From: Axinella damicornis
Lineage: Eukaryota > Porifera > Demospongiae > Axinellida > Axinellidae
DNA: 64,000 nucleotides
NCBI GenBank assembly: GCA_963931865.1
Contig: OZ007517.1
Location: 1,801,400 to 1,865,399, forward strand
Reading direction: 5' to 3'
The first letter of the stretch is position 1, and each line of letters opens with the position of its first letter. A program made the translations under genes and the position numbers. Of the stretch, positions 33,996 through 45,214 are shown piece by piece. The notes beneath the pieces are model-generated. The model was given only the letters and a program-made list of their open reading frames with translations, did not search any database and was not told the DNA's origin.

Positions 33996-35120
33996 GTAAA
34001 TACATGCACATAGACATCAAACTCATCATTGGGATAATAAAGAATATGCATACACTATACTATTCAGCTATACACTATGCTGTTCAGCTTTAGTTCTGAG
34101 AATGTAGACATCCACAACTAGGATTGCAATCGTGACGTCCGCCCACCATTCCTGAATCTCAAGATCAGGCATCCAGCAATAAACACGGTTTTAGGGTTTA
34201 GTTTTTATTGAGGGGTGGTTACAGTAATGAAATACTTGACTCTCCATCAGCCTTAATTGTTAGGAACAAGGGGCACTGTGAGTGCAAAAAAGGGAACCAA
34301 GAAACATGGTTTTGTCCGGGTAAAAGGTTCTTTTATGGCATTTCTTATCCAAAGAGCAACTGTACCATGCAGTTACATTCCAAAATGTACCATCAAAAGA
34401 TCACCATACTTTCCCCTTCTAATGACTTACTACCGGTGTAGCGTAAACCACCAATTATCGGCATGACCTTATTATCGGCACCCGACATACCAATTATCGG
34501 CGCTTAGTAAACGGAGAGTAAGCGGCGAAAATACGGATTCCATTCGCATTATGTAATCGTCGCGCAAGCTGTTTACAAGGCTGAAGCTTTGCAGAAGGTT
34601 TGTCTTTGTTTTAAAGGTTATAACTGGATGTCATTTACTGTCCTTTTAGCCATTTATGTTGTAGGGCTGTTCATGTCTAATCAAAACAAGCGTAGGGGGA
34701 GACCGCGACCTTGGGTCCTCTCCTGCCACTGCTCAGAGTTTTGAGGACGACTAGCATGACTGTGCTGGATCAGAATGGGTGGAGTGCGTGTGCAAGAGAT
34801 GGCTCCACGAATGTGCCACGTACTGGATGTGGAAGAAAGAGAATTGTTTTGATTTTACTGTGTAGTGTGATGAACGAATTTTATTCAAAAATTTATATAT
34901 TGAAGGGGTTGCATGCTTTGGTGTTTTTTTTTCACTGGGTGATAGATAGAATGGTCATGAACCTGGGGGATTTATGGTGGATTTGTGTGGCCTTCAGGGG
35001 ATGGAGGTGAGTCGATGCCATCAGCATTCCACAGTTGCCTACACAACTAGGAATATGCATCTGCGTTGTGCCTCAATGCCACATCATATGTGCCACGTGC
35101 TTGCGAGTGTAGTGTGAGTA
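33996..35120. other. No gene supported
   Basis: Contains three CAATTATCGGC-type repeats at 34452-34501, possibly a transposon end, and a short basic frame near 34674 (NKRRGRPRPW) too small to call. Confidence 0.5.
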
Positions 35121-35149
35121 GATTTGAGTGTGGAGCTGAGATATAAAGA

Positions 35150-35375
35150 TATCAACTACACTCACTGTTCAACTCCACATGTAGCTGCATGCTCTAGCTC
35201 TGCAAGCCCTGAAGGCCCCACACACTCATACCGCAGCCTTGTTCTCAGACCCTTCCCAGCTTTTCATCGCCAGCAATGTGTGGCACTGTGCTATCAAGAT
35301 GTCGACTACACTCTTTGTTCGACTTCACATGTAGCTGCTCTAGCCCTGCAAACCCTGAAGGCCCCACGAGCCTGT
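35150..35375. repeat. Two-copy duplication of ~75 bp, 150 bp apart
   Basis: 35150-35222 and 35302-35375 share CTACACTC, CACATGTAGCTGC and CCCTGAAGGCCCCAC. No function seen. Confidence 0.7.
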
Positions 35376-35673
35376 CCCCTGATCTCCAAGGTTGGAAATT
35401 GGCACCATCCTCATGGCTAATAAAACTTGATTGAGCAGCCGGCTGGAAATCTGCAAAGCATGATAAACATTCCTAAGTGTGATCAATATTCCTAAGCATG
35501 ACTGACATGTACATACTTTGTGAGAATAGATCCCTCATTCAGAGCCTCGCGCTAATGCACTTGGCAATTACTTGCTCACATGACTGAGGAAGGTAGGGTT
35601 TTGCAACAAGAGCTTATCAGGGAAGGAGACTTAACTACGTATTCATGTTAACGGTAAGTTTTATTGATTCCAT

Positions 35674-35972
35674 TTTTCTGTTGCTATGGCAACAGCAACC
35701 CATTGGTTAGTATGCAGGTAGGCTGTATCTCAGATTTGAAGTAAATCAGATGTAACAGTACTGGCTTCTCTTTTTTTTTTCTCGTGATTTTTGCACCGGA
35801 GGTACCTCCAGTGCCAGTAGGAAAAAATGGGAGTGAATGGGGAGATCCTGAACTTGGAAAGGCCATAGCATAACTTGGACACTGTACATGTGATTTACTT
35901 AAAATCTGAGATGCAGCCATTTGCATGGTGACCAATGGATACAAGGGGTTGTTGTTGCCATAGCAACAGAAA
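35674..35972. mobile_element. MITE, ends TTTCTGTTGCTATGGCAACA
   Basis: Inverted arms of roughly 75 bp at 35674-35750 and 35890-35972, the core being ATTTACTT, ATCTGAGAT and CCATTGG. Target duplication not clear. Confidence 0.7.
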
Positions 35973-36050
35973 TGTGGAATTCCACACACCAGTATGGTCT
36001 ATTATTTGTGGCCAGCAATGAACCCAAATAGATAAATGACCCCAGCACAG

Positions 36051-36100
36051 GGGCGGATCCAGGGCAAAATTTAATGGGGGGCTGACATCCAGCCATTACC
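36051..36100. mobile_element. Solo hAT-type end
   Basis: CAGGGGCGGATCCAGGGC is the usual opening of many hAT elements. I see no matching inverted end nearby. Confidence 0.45.
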
Positions 36101-36844
36101 AAAGGCATGATTAGAGGTGTGTAGTGTTGATGCAATCTGCGCAAAACGCGGAAAAATGTTTTCACCGTCATTTTATGCTCGGTGTAGCTCTCAGTTGGCG
36201 CTTGTCCCATCTTCGTAGCAAGCGCAGAATGCAAGATCGGTCTGGTACATGACTTTGACTGTTGATATGAGGAGTGACGATTATGACGGTCGTGCCGCGT
36301 ATCACGTGAGAAGACTCCCCAGGCCGCGCCTTCCCCCTCCGTTTTTGCATACTGCAAGCGATCAAAAACTGGAGGTGTAGAAGGCCAGGGAACGAGGCTA
36401 GGAGAACGAGGAGGGTAGGTTTGTTTTCGATCTATAGATAATCAGAGGATAAATCAAGTACCGAGATAATGCAGTGCATGCTTCCTCACACACTGAAATA
36501 TGAACGTGTGGATCATGTACTGGTGGAGTGCTAGCAAATAAGATAACAATGATGCTGTTAATTACCGATGTCTTTATTGTAATAAGCTAGCAAATAAACC
36601 TCGAGCTCCTGCTCTTGTTGTTTGGATACACATGTACAGTTTCACTATCACATGGGAAGTAAATTCTGTATCCAGCTCTCCCGTGCATGCCATGGAGTCT
36701 TCTTCCTGAAGTGAGCCCACTATTACTCCAAGTGAATAAAGTGATGAAGTGCAAATGCCTAGAACAGGAGGCAAACAGCAGCAAAGCGTGACAACTATTT
36801 GAGGGGTAGTGGTTGGAATATGCAATATTGCTGATGACCTGCAT

Positions 36845-37398
36845 AGGAGCGCATAATGAGGTAGAGAGCGGAAGGAAGGGAGGAGCGTGAAACGACCACG
36901 CAAAAGATTAAAAGTGAAAATGTACCCACGGTAGTCCCGTTACTATTTTTAGCATGCACGGGTATCGTTGTTTTTCTGTGACGCCATTGACTGACTACAG
37001 CGACGGGCCAAATCTCGATGGGAGAGAAGATAGTGTCCGTAAGTGTCGCGGGATGTTTCCCAGCAGCTATGAACTCCAGAAAAGCAGAAGGGGCGGTTAT
37101 TTCCACTAGTCGAGACGCCCGCTTGGCTGTACGGTGAAGCGGCTCGATCGACTGCATCGTCATACAGCACTTTCTTTAGGTCTGTCACTATCAGTATGTC
37201 ATTCCCCTGCCTCGCTACCATTGGAGTCTTGATACTAGCCTTTCTCTGTCTTCTAGTAATCATCCTTCGTGAAGTCCTCCATATGCGTGCGAGCTAAAAA
37301 TAGTAACGGGACTACCGTGGGTAAATTTTCAATTTTAAATCTTTTGCATTGTCGTTTCACGCTCCTCCCTTCTGCTCTCTACCTCATTATGCGCTCCT
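36845..37398. mobile_element. Fold-back element with ~115-bp inverted ends
   Basis: AGGAGCGCATAATGAGGTAG at 36845 is mirrored at 37398; homology continues through GGAGCGTGAAACG and CCACGGTAGTCCCGTTACTA to the inner boundary. The interior (about 330 bp) has a 104-residue minus-strand frame with no known domain. Confidence 0.8.
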
Positions 37399-37499
37399 GG
37401 TCAATTGAGGAATCACCAATGCTGTCTGGAATAACTCTATTACTTTTTGGCAATATGTAATCCTGGTCGTAATGCGATAGGTCAGAGACAAGTGCTATA

Positions 37500-38895
37500 G
37501 CACTGTTAAAAATGGGGTGTTAGTTTAACACCCAAATCAGGTGTTACTTGAGTGTTCACTTTGTGACTCTGGGTTTGAGTGTTCAATTGACACCTTCAAA
37601 TGGTGTAAGCTTAACACTTAAGTAGTGTAGAAATACACCCGCTTCAAGGGTAGATTTAGCACTGGAGGATTTGAATCAGCACTAGCTAGGAAGGGGTTAC
37701 TTTAACACCCAAATCAGGTGTCCCTCGAGTGTCCACTCAGTGACTTTAGGTTTGAGTGTTGAATTGACACTTCCAAGATAGTAAGTTTAACACTTAAGTG
37801 GTGTAGAAATACACCCGCTTCAAGGGTAGATTTAGCACTGGAGGATTTGAATCAGCACTAGCTAGGAAGGGGTTACTTTAACACCAAATCAGGTGTCCCT
37901 CGAGTGTCCACTCAGTGACTTTAGGTTTGAGTGTTGAATTGACACTTCCAAGATAGTAAGTTTAACACTTAAGTGGTGTAGAAATACACCCGCTTCAAGG
38001 GTAGATTTAGCACTGGAGGATTTGAATCAGCACTAGCTAGGAAGGGGTTACTTTAACACCCAAATCAGGTGTCCCTCAAGTGTCCACTCAGTGACTTTAG
38101 GTTTGAGTGTTGAATTGACACTTCCAAGATAGTAAGTTTAACACTTAAGTGGTGTAGAAATACACCCACTTCAAGGGTAGATTTAGCACTGGAGGATTGG
38201 AATCAGCACTAGGAAGGGGTTACTTTAACACCCAACTCAAGTGTCCCTCGAGTGTCCACTCAGTGACTCTAGGTTTGAGTGTTGATTGACACTTCCAAGG
38301 TAGTAAGTTTAACACTTAAGTGGTGTAGAAATACACCCGCTTCAAGGGTAGATTTAGCACTGGAGGATTTGAATCAGCACTAGGAAGGGGTTACTTTAAC
38401 ACCCAACTCAAGTGTCCCTCGAGTGTCCACTCAGTGACTCTAGGTTTGAGTGTTGATTGACACTTCCAAGGTAGTAAGTTTAATACTTAAGTGGTGTAGA
38501 AATACACCCGCTTCAAGGGTAGATTTAGCACTGGAGGATTTGAATTAGCACTAGGAAGGGGTTACTTTAACACCCAACTCAAGTGTCCCTCGAGTGTCCA
38601 CTCAGTGACTCTAGGTTTGAGTGTTGATTGACACTTCCAAGATAGTAAGTTTAACACTTAAGTGGTGTAGAAATACACCCGCTTCAAGGGTAGATTTAGC
38701 ACTGGAGGATTTGAATTAGCACTAGGAAGGGGTTACTTTAACACCCAACTCAAGTGTCCCTCGAGTGTCCACTCAGTGACTCTAGGTTTGAGTGTTGATT
38801 GACACTTCCAAGATAGTAAGTTTAACACTTAAGTGGTGTAGAAATACACCCGCTTCAAGGGTAGATTTAGCACTGGAGGATTTGAATTAGCTCTA
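37500..38895. repeat. Satellite, eight copies of a 170-177 bp unit
   Basis: GTGTAGAAATACACCC recurs near 37626, 37801, 37977, 38154, 38323, 38493, 38664 and 38835. The first five copies are about 176 bp; the last three, about 170 bp, lack short pieces (GCTA of CTAGCTAGG, a base in GAATTGACAC). Each unit has several small palindromes built from AACAC and GTGTT (for example TTAACACTTAAGTGGTGTA). Confidence 0.92.
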
Positions 38896-40310
38896 GGAAA
38901 GTGTAACTTTGATAAAGCAGTGCCATGCCGATGCTGGCACCATAAATAACACAATGATAATCATCATCTATAATTAGATACAAGAATGATGTCAACGCAA
39001 AAAAATTAATGCTGGTCAGCTACCTGCTATATAATTGACACTAGTTGTTTAGAGTCTCCATCCAAGTCAGTGTAGCTACACATTCAAATCCAAGTTCCAA
39101 GTGAAACCAGTGCTGAGTTAGCTCAATGGCAACTACAGGCTTCATTGGGAAAAGGCAAAAGAAAGTTTCAAAGAAACTGGATGACAGTGGCCACATGGAT
39201 GAGTCTAGGAACTGTAAAAGTAAGTTCAACACATTATTTGTTATAATTTTACCATTCAATTCCTATAGCTATTATAACTTTAGGCCAAGGTTACAGTAGT
39301 CATCGCTATAATTATGATGCTAGATGTAATGCTTTCTTGGAATAGAGTGGTGCACAGTTTTTTGTTTGGAGAACAGCAAGCACTATATGGCCAATGCTAA
39401 AGACCTAGAAACTGAGTCAAAAAGTTTTGTGAACGCTAAAAACCTGGTGCCTGGAGCGCTGGTTGTTTGGAAGAACATGGGAACTCCATATACTGCAGAA
39501 ATGGTTAAACTTTATGTAAATAGACCATAATAGCACTCACACTCCTATTCTTGTGCATTCTTTGCTAGATGAAAAGCCCATGCCAGCAAATTTATTTATT
39601 TTATTCTACTTGGTAACTGGCTGAAGCTAGCTTGGCCCTATAATTCAAACTCAAATTGTGAATCAGCTGGGATGGAAGGTAATGTTGGCCAAATCTTCTA
39701 CTTGACAAAGGACAAAGGAGTGGAACCTACTCACTCTCAGGGCTCTGGACCCAGAGAAATATGCTCTGTTGTGAATGGATGCTTTGTTCACAGATAGCGA
39801 AATGGCTAGTTGCTGCAATGGTGCAACAAAGCAATCAAAGAAAAACCCTCTACCACCACAGAAAATTGAAGTGTCATGAATATTCTTGTGCTATAAATAG
39901 ATTACTTTCTCTCTCTCCCACTTCCTTCCCTTCCCATAGTGCACATCAATCACAATTTTGGAAGTGCCACAGATGCAGAAAAATGAAACTAGGATTTGGC
40001 AAACGTGCAACCAAAAGTGTATAGACATACCTAACAAACCAGTGAAGGCAGCTGAAAAGGTTCCCTTGTGAACCCAGGGTGAAGGCAGCTACCAAAACTG
40101 AAAATCAGCCCTGGTAATAATATACTGGCTATGAGTGTGTATGCGTGCAGCATGACTGTAGCAAACTGATTAATGGTTCATGTCTAATGAAGATGCATTC
40201 TGCTATCTTCTGCTCCCCTCCTCCCTTTGTTCCATTCTCCTCCTCTTCTCCCACCTCGCTCACATACTAGCTGAACATGCATGATAGCTAATTGTTAACT
40301 TCTGTTAACA
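38896..40310. other. No gene seen
   Basis: Frames are short and no splice-consistent coding stretch was recognised. If the TRAF gene has a RING-finger 5' exon here, I did not find it. Confidence 0.5.
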
Positions 40311-40317
40311 TAGTCAG

Positions 40318-40556
40318 ATCTTATATGCAGATGTCATAAGATAGTAATGCAGGTCTTATAGAATGGTAAGGCAGGTCCTACAAGATGATCTTATAAGAGC
40401 AATGCAATTCTTATAAGAGCTGTACAGATCTTGTAAAAGAGTAATGCTGATCTTATAAGATAGTAATGCAGATCTTGTAAGAACTATGCAGATCTTATAA
40501 GGTAGTATTGCAGGTCTTATAAGATAGTAATGCAGGTCATAGTAATGCTCATCATT

Positions 40557-40590
<34 letters not shown>
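40318..40590. repeat. TCTTATAAGA-type tandem repeat and poly-G run
   Basis: Degenerate 25-35 bp units around GATCTTATAAGATAGTAATG at 40318-40548, followed by a pure G-run at about 40558-40590. A 34-bp duplication (AGAGTAAAATGTCCTGTTTC) follows at 40683-40735. Confidence 0.85.
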
Positions 40591-40591
<1 letters not shown>

Positions 40592-40943
40592 ATCTTATAC
40601 TAGGAGTAAGTATCCTCATCGTGCCTTGCTGTGCATGCGCACGTGCTTATACTAGTGTAGAATGTCCAGGGGCACACTATAATAGAGTAAAATGTCCTGT
40701 TTCAAACATAATAGAGTAAAATGTCCTGTTTCAAACGTAATGGAAGTGAAATGCCTGCCCAACCCTATAACTGTTGGTGGAACTACACATTTCTAGGCCT
40801 CCTCCAGCTTTTGTTGCATGAGGGAGATGAGGCTAGCATGTACATACATTTATCACATGTGCATATAATTTGTACACATTCCAACTGCACCCACATAACA
40901 TTATATCCACAGTGAATTACTTTGGCCTCCTATCCCCCTGCAG

Positions 40944-42475
40944 TATTTTCCTGATCGATTTGTCAGGAGAGAGATTCTAAGGCTACCAGTTGTCTGCAGC
41001 CACAGAGATAGAGGCTGTGACTGGGAGGGAAATTTAGTGAAGTCCAGATAGGCAATGCTGCTGTTTTAATGCTGTGTGCATGAGTAATGGTTGTGTATTA
41101 GCTTATAAATGATTGATGAATGGAGTCTGCTGTTGATTGTCCTAGGATCATCAAAAGGAATGCCAGATGGTGCGGTAAGTTTGTACTGTGTTTGTGTGTG
41201 TGTTCCTGAGGAAGGAGGCTATATCGTCTTTGTTCACATTAATCCACAGTTCGAAGCACACAAGTTGAGGTGCCCCAAGGCACCCAAACAATGACCATGT
41301 GTAGGGGTTGGCTGTTCAGAGACCATTCCTGTGAGTTATACTTCAATCATGTAGAGATGGATAGTAATTGGGGAATACAGCTGAGGTTGATTATCTTCTG
41401 TAGTCTTTTGGCTGCCATGACTTACTTGTGTTTGAACTAGAATATGGGAGACTATAGGCTTACTTTATTCTCTGCAGATGAAGGGACCTGAACTAGCCGA
41501 GTACTTGCATACTAGTATTGTTGAGCATGTGCAGCTTATTGTCGCTCAATTAGTAAGGATACGCAAATGCACCAGCAAGGCTCACTGTCCACACAGCAAA
41601 GAACCAAGGTGGATGGTGGTTGTGTACCGCCAAAGTTCACCACTGATGATTAAGAACAGATTCATGTGAAAGTGTAAAACGTGCTCCACAAATCCTACCA
41701 AAATAGTGGATATGGTGAAGTTGAAAAAGATGGACCTGAAGAAAAGGTTCAAGCACATGCACACGAGAAATCTATTTTTAGGGTAGAAGTTTATGATCCA
41801 GATACTATTAGATTTAGAGCTACTGATCAACTCCAAATTTCTGATGATAAAGATGCAAGAAATAAGAGAAAAAAATCAGTCGAGAAATAGCTGAAATCAG
41901 CAGAGAGGAGGTTGAAAAAAGTATGAGTGAAGCATTGAAGAAAATGGATGAAGAGATCGCATCCCTTCGTACTTCAGTGACAAAACTTGAAAGGGTGCTG
42001 AAAGCAAAGAACGCTGAACTTGAAGATAGAGCACAGTTCAGTCAGTGCATGGCTGATGCGCAAAATGGAAAATACACATCAATTTTTAGTTTACCGTTTT
42101 ATACCGGTAGATATGGGTATAAGATGTGCCTTCGCCTGTATATCCTGGGAGATGGCATCGGAAAGAATAGTTACTCATGTCTGACGGTTCTTCATGATTA
42201 TGCGGGGAGAGTTCGACAACATCCTACCATGGCCTTTTTCTCACAAGGTGACCTTCAGGCTGATCAATCAGGCAGGAGGACGTGATATCATCGATACTTT
42301 CCAGCCTGATCCAATGAGTAGCTCCTTCAAGAAGCCGAAGTCAGATATGAATGCTGCAAGTAGCTGCCCACGTTTTGTATCTCATCATGCCGATCTGAAG
42401 AATAGAGGCTTTATCGTTGACGATACCATCTTTATTAAATGCGTAATTGATCGTACCTCAATTAAGCAACCATGA
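40944..42475 (+). pseudogene. TRAF adaptor (TRAF zinc fingers, coiled coil, MATH), broken
   Basis: 40944-41038 reads FPDRFVRREILRLPVVC, then GCDWEGN, a TRAF-type finger; about 41145-41174 gives DHQKECQMV; 41247-41332 gives FEAHKLRCPKAPKQ, a TGA, then PCVGVGCSETIP; 41478 onward gives IVEHVQLIVAQLV; 41883-42080 is coiled coil (EEIASLRTSVTKLERVL); the MATH domain follows with LPFYTGRYGYKMCLRLYILG, FDNILPWPFSHKVTFRL and DDTIFIKCVID. TRAF proteins link TNF/Toll-type receptors to kinase signalling and act as trimers in the cytoplasm. Breaks: TGA at 41292-41294 exactly where a zinc-binding Cys is expected, a frame change in the A-run near 41870, and a frame change between 42160 and 42195. No RING exon was found upstream. 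Confidence 0.75.
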
Positions 42476-44190
42476 CCCAGATGGACAATTGCGTAATAAT
42501 TAAAAGAATTTCAAGGGTCTGAGGAAAAAGTGTTTTGTTTCTACGACGTCATTAGCTATTTAGCTCCTTTGTGATAGTTTCTCATTAGTTCAGTTTTCCG
42601 TGTGCCTATTTCAATAAGGTCTCCTAAGTCCAAGTTGGATCACACTGTTTTATTTTTGGTGACAAAAAAGCTACGAAATAACGCTTATGCGGTATGCGTA
42701 TCCGCATGCAGGGATCCTGTATAACCTTAAACTGCTTCAGCTAGCCTGACTCACGAATCCTGGGTTGTGCATATCATGTCTGTGCTTTTTGTGTCATATT
42801 CTGTGGCCTGAGGTTGTGATATGCTCAATCACATTCTGATGACAGTCGTGTGCATGCAAGAGTGTGCAACTGCCATAATATATATGGTATCACTACCACC
42901 ATCTCAGCAGTATGAAGTAGACAATCAGTGGTGAAGTAGTAGCAGCTGCATGCTCCTAAGTGTGAAATTGTGATCACTACAGAGTTTACACAGCCTATGT
43001 ACATGTTGACCACAATCATGGTCTGCGGAGATGGATACCATAAATTTGGCAGTTGCATGCTCTTATTGTTACGAACTCTTGATGCAACAGCTCCATGTTT
43101 TGCACACACACTCGCTTGGGCTCACCCCACAATGTCAAGCATTCTTCTAGTAATTAATGGCAGGTGCTTGGACATGGACAGGCTATACAACTAAACAAAT
43201 AGTTAGGCCTCTGTGTGTGTGTGTACCATACATAGCCCATGCATTAACCTGAAGATGTTGCATGTGCAACAGACACTGCGGCAGTGTCACCCCACCAGTA
43301 GCTACAAGCACTATAGCTGGAGTTCAATCTGGTAAGTCGAGGAGGGACTGAGAGTGCCATTTACATTCGAAGACTCGATGATTCACTGCATGATCCTGCA
43401 ATTCACACCACGTACCACAGTTTGCTGCATTCTCTATAGGTTTCATCTGAGCTCAATGATAGCCTTGCATGTCCTTGCACTCCGTCATTTCCTGTCTCAC
43501 AATCCACATATCCTGCCTTTGTATGTACATGCCTTGCATGTGGATTGTGGAGTCCCATTGCCAGAACCCTATGTATGGGATCCTATACTGTCCTCAACTT
43601 GGCAACTGCATGAACTGTTAATTGCTTTATCATACACAGAGAGCTCCGTTAACTCTGCCTGCATCCTTACCTGGTTTTCAGGAGGCGGCTCGGTTGTTGT
43701 TGTTGAGGGTTTCCCATCATCATGGGACTCTTTGGAGGTGTGATGGAAGAGGCATGCACTTACGCTTTCACCCTCCGTACTTCCTTCCTCTAGCAGCTTA
43801 GGCATTGTACCTGCCTCTGAACTTGCGGATTCCAGACTTGCCCATTCCTAATGCGTCCATAGAGAAGAGAGCTTGAGGTCAGCGACTGTACAGTAGCGGT
43901 GATTGAATACCAATGATGTACATGTCGAAAAAGGAGATTGAGATTATAACCTTCATGCAGCATGACCCTCCACAAAATTGCAGAGTGGGGGTGGATGTCT
44001 GTATGTATGTATGTATGTATGATGCATTGGAATGCAATTTTTGAGGTTAAATTTGGTGTAGGGGCCGCTGGGTACAATGTGCAACACGTGTTCCAACAAA
44101 GCACTTCACACGTTTTGTTACAGCACCAGTGGCATGGTATTAGTTGACTGAGAGAAGAATTCATGTACATGTACACGAATTGGAATGCAT
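42476..44190. other. No gene supported
   Basis: Short open frames on both strands without recognisable motifs; a (GTAT)n stretch lies at 43998-44021. Confidence 0.5.
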
Positions 44191-44191
44191 G

Positions 44192-44275
44192 GTAGCCTCA
44201 TTCCCAGGCTCTGACCAGGGCTTGCTGCTTGCTGCAAGCGACGAAAAGCTGGGTGGGGCCTGGGAATGAGGCTAA
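44192..44275. mobile_element. TAGCCTCG hairpin MITE
   Basis: Starts TAGCCTCATTCCCAGGC and ends GCCTGGGAATGAGGCTA; the interior holds CTTGCTGCAAGCGACGAAAA, shared with the copies at 45.8 and 53.0 kb in part. Confidence 0.75.
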
Positions 44276-45214
44276 TGGAATGCTACTTTCACAGTTCTGT
44301 ACTTGACAGGTACGGAACTAAGAAAGTAGAATTCCAGGAATACTTTTCATACCCAGACTGCAAAATACCCACAAGCATTATGCCCAAGTGCACGGGGTTA
44401 AGCAATCGATGTATACACGTATACATGCAGTTTAGAGGATGTCTGTGTATCTGGTATATACAAGTCGAGGCAGTTCAGCTATTTCATAACATTGCTCCAC
44501 CTCTTCATGATCATTAAAGTCATTTCAAAGAAGAAACTTTGGACTTCTTGATCGGAGATGAAGCTTAGCATTTACGTAGTTGACAGATATCACGACTACA
44601 TTGTTTTGGGTGGGTTTTCAGCTATTTCCTGTTACACGTATCCGCATGGCTCCGTACGTCTCTTCTGTTTATGATCACAAAGACAATGATTCATAGTTGC
44701 GCCCACACACAGTATGTACAAAATATAAAACAAGAGTGTGTTCATAGAACACTTACCATGCACACAAAATTTAATGCTTCTTATCATGCTTTCTTGCTCG
44801 GCAATGCTAATCCACTCTACTGAAAACTCGGCCTTGAACACTGGAATTGGAGGACATTAAGGTGAGAGGACTGTTTTCTACATCCTTTTATTCTTAAAAC
44901 GAGAAATGGCCACTGGACCCAACTGGGGTCTCAGGTGAACCCACCTATATACGGCCATGCACTGCTCCCAAGGACGTTGCTGGAAGTAACATCAAAGTCT
45001 CATGATGGGTTTTGAAGTGATGGTGGTTAAAGGGTTAATGGGATCTGAGGGTGTATATAAAGTCCCGCTTTATACACAGATACAAAAACAACAGAACCTC
45101 ACAGAGGATAGAAAGGTATGATCAAACTTCCAAGTGCATGTGTGTAGTGAAATTGTTAACCACAAAAAAACAACTGAGGTAAGGCCTGTGAATGAGACTA
45201 GTCGAAAGAGGTGC

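Noticed and set aside
34674..34745. AT-hook-like NKRRGRPRPW frame as a gene
   Set aside because: Only about 23 codons before a stop, with no supporting exons.
35124..35420. 98-residue plus-strand frame
   Set aside because: It is produced by the 75-bp duplication and shows no domain.
37500..38895. CRISPR-like array
   Set aside because: Whole 170-177 bp units repeat with no unique spacers, and the sequence is eukaryotic.
45052..45062. TATATAAAG as promoter of a plus-strand gene
   Set aside because: No coding region follows on the plus strand before the convergent subtilase end.
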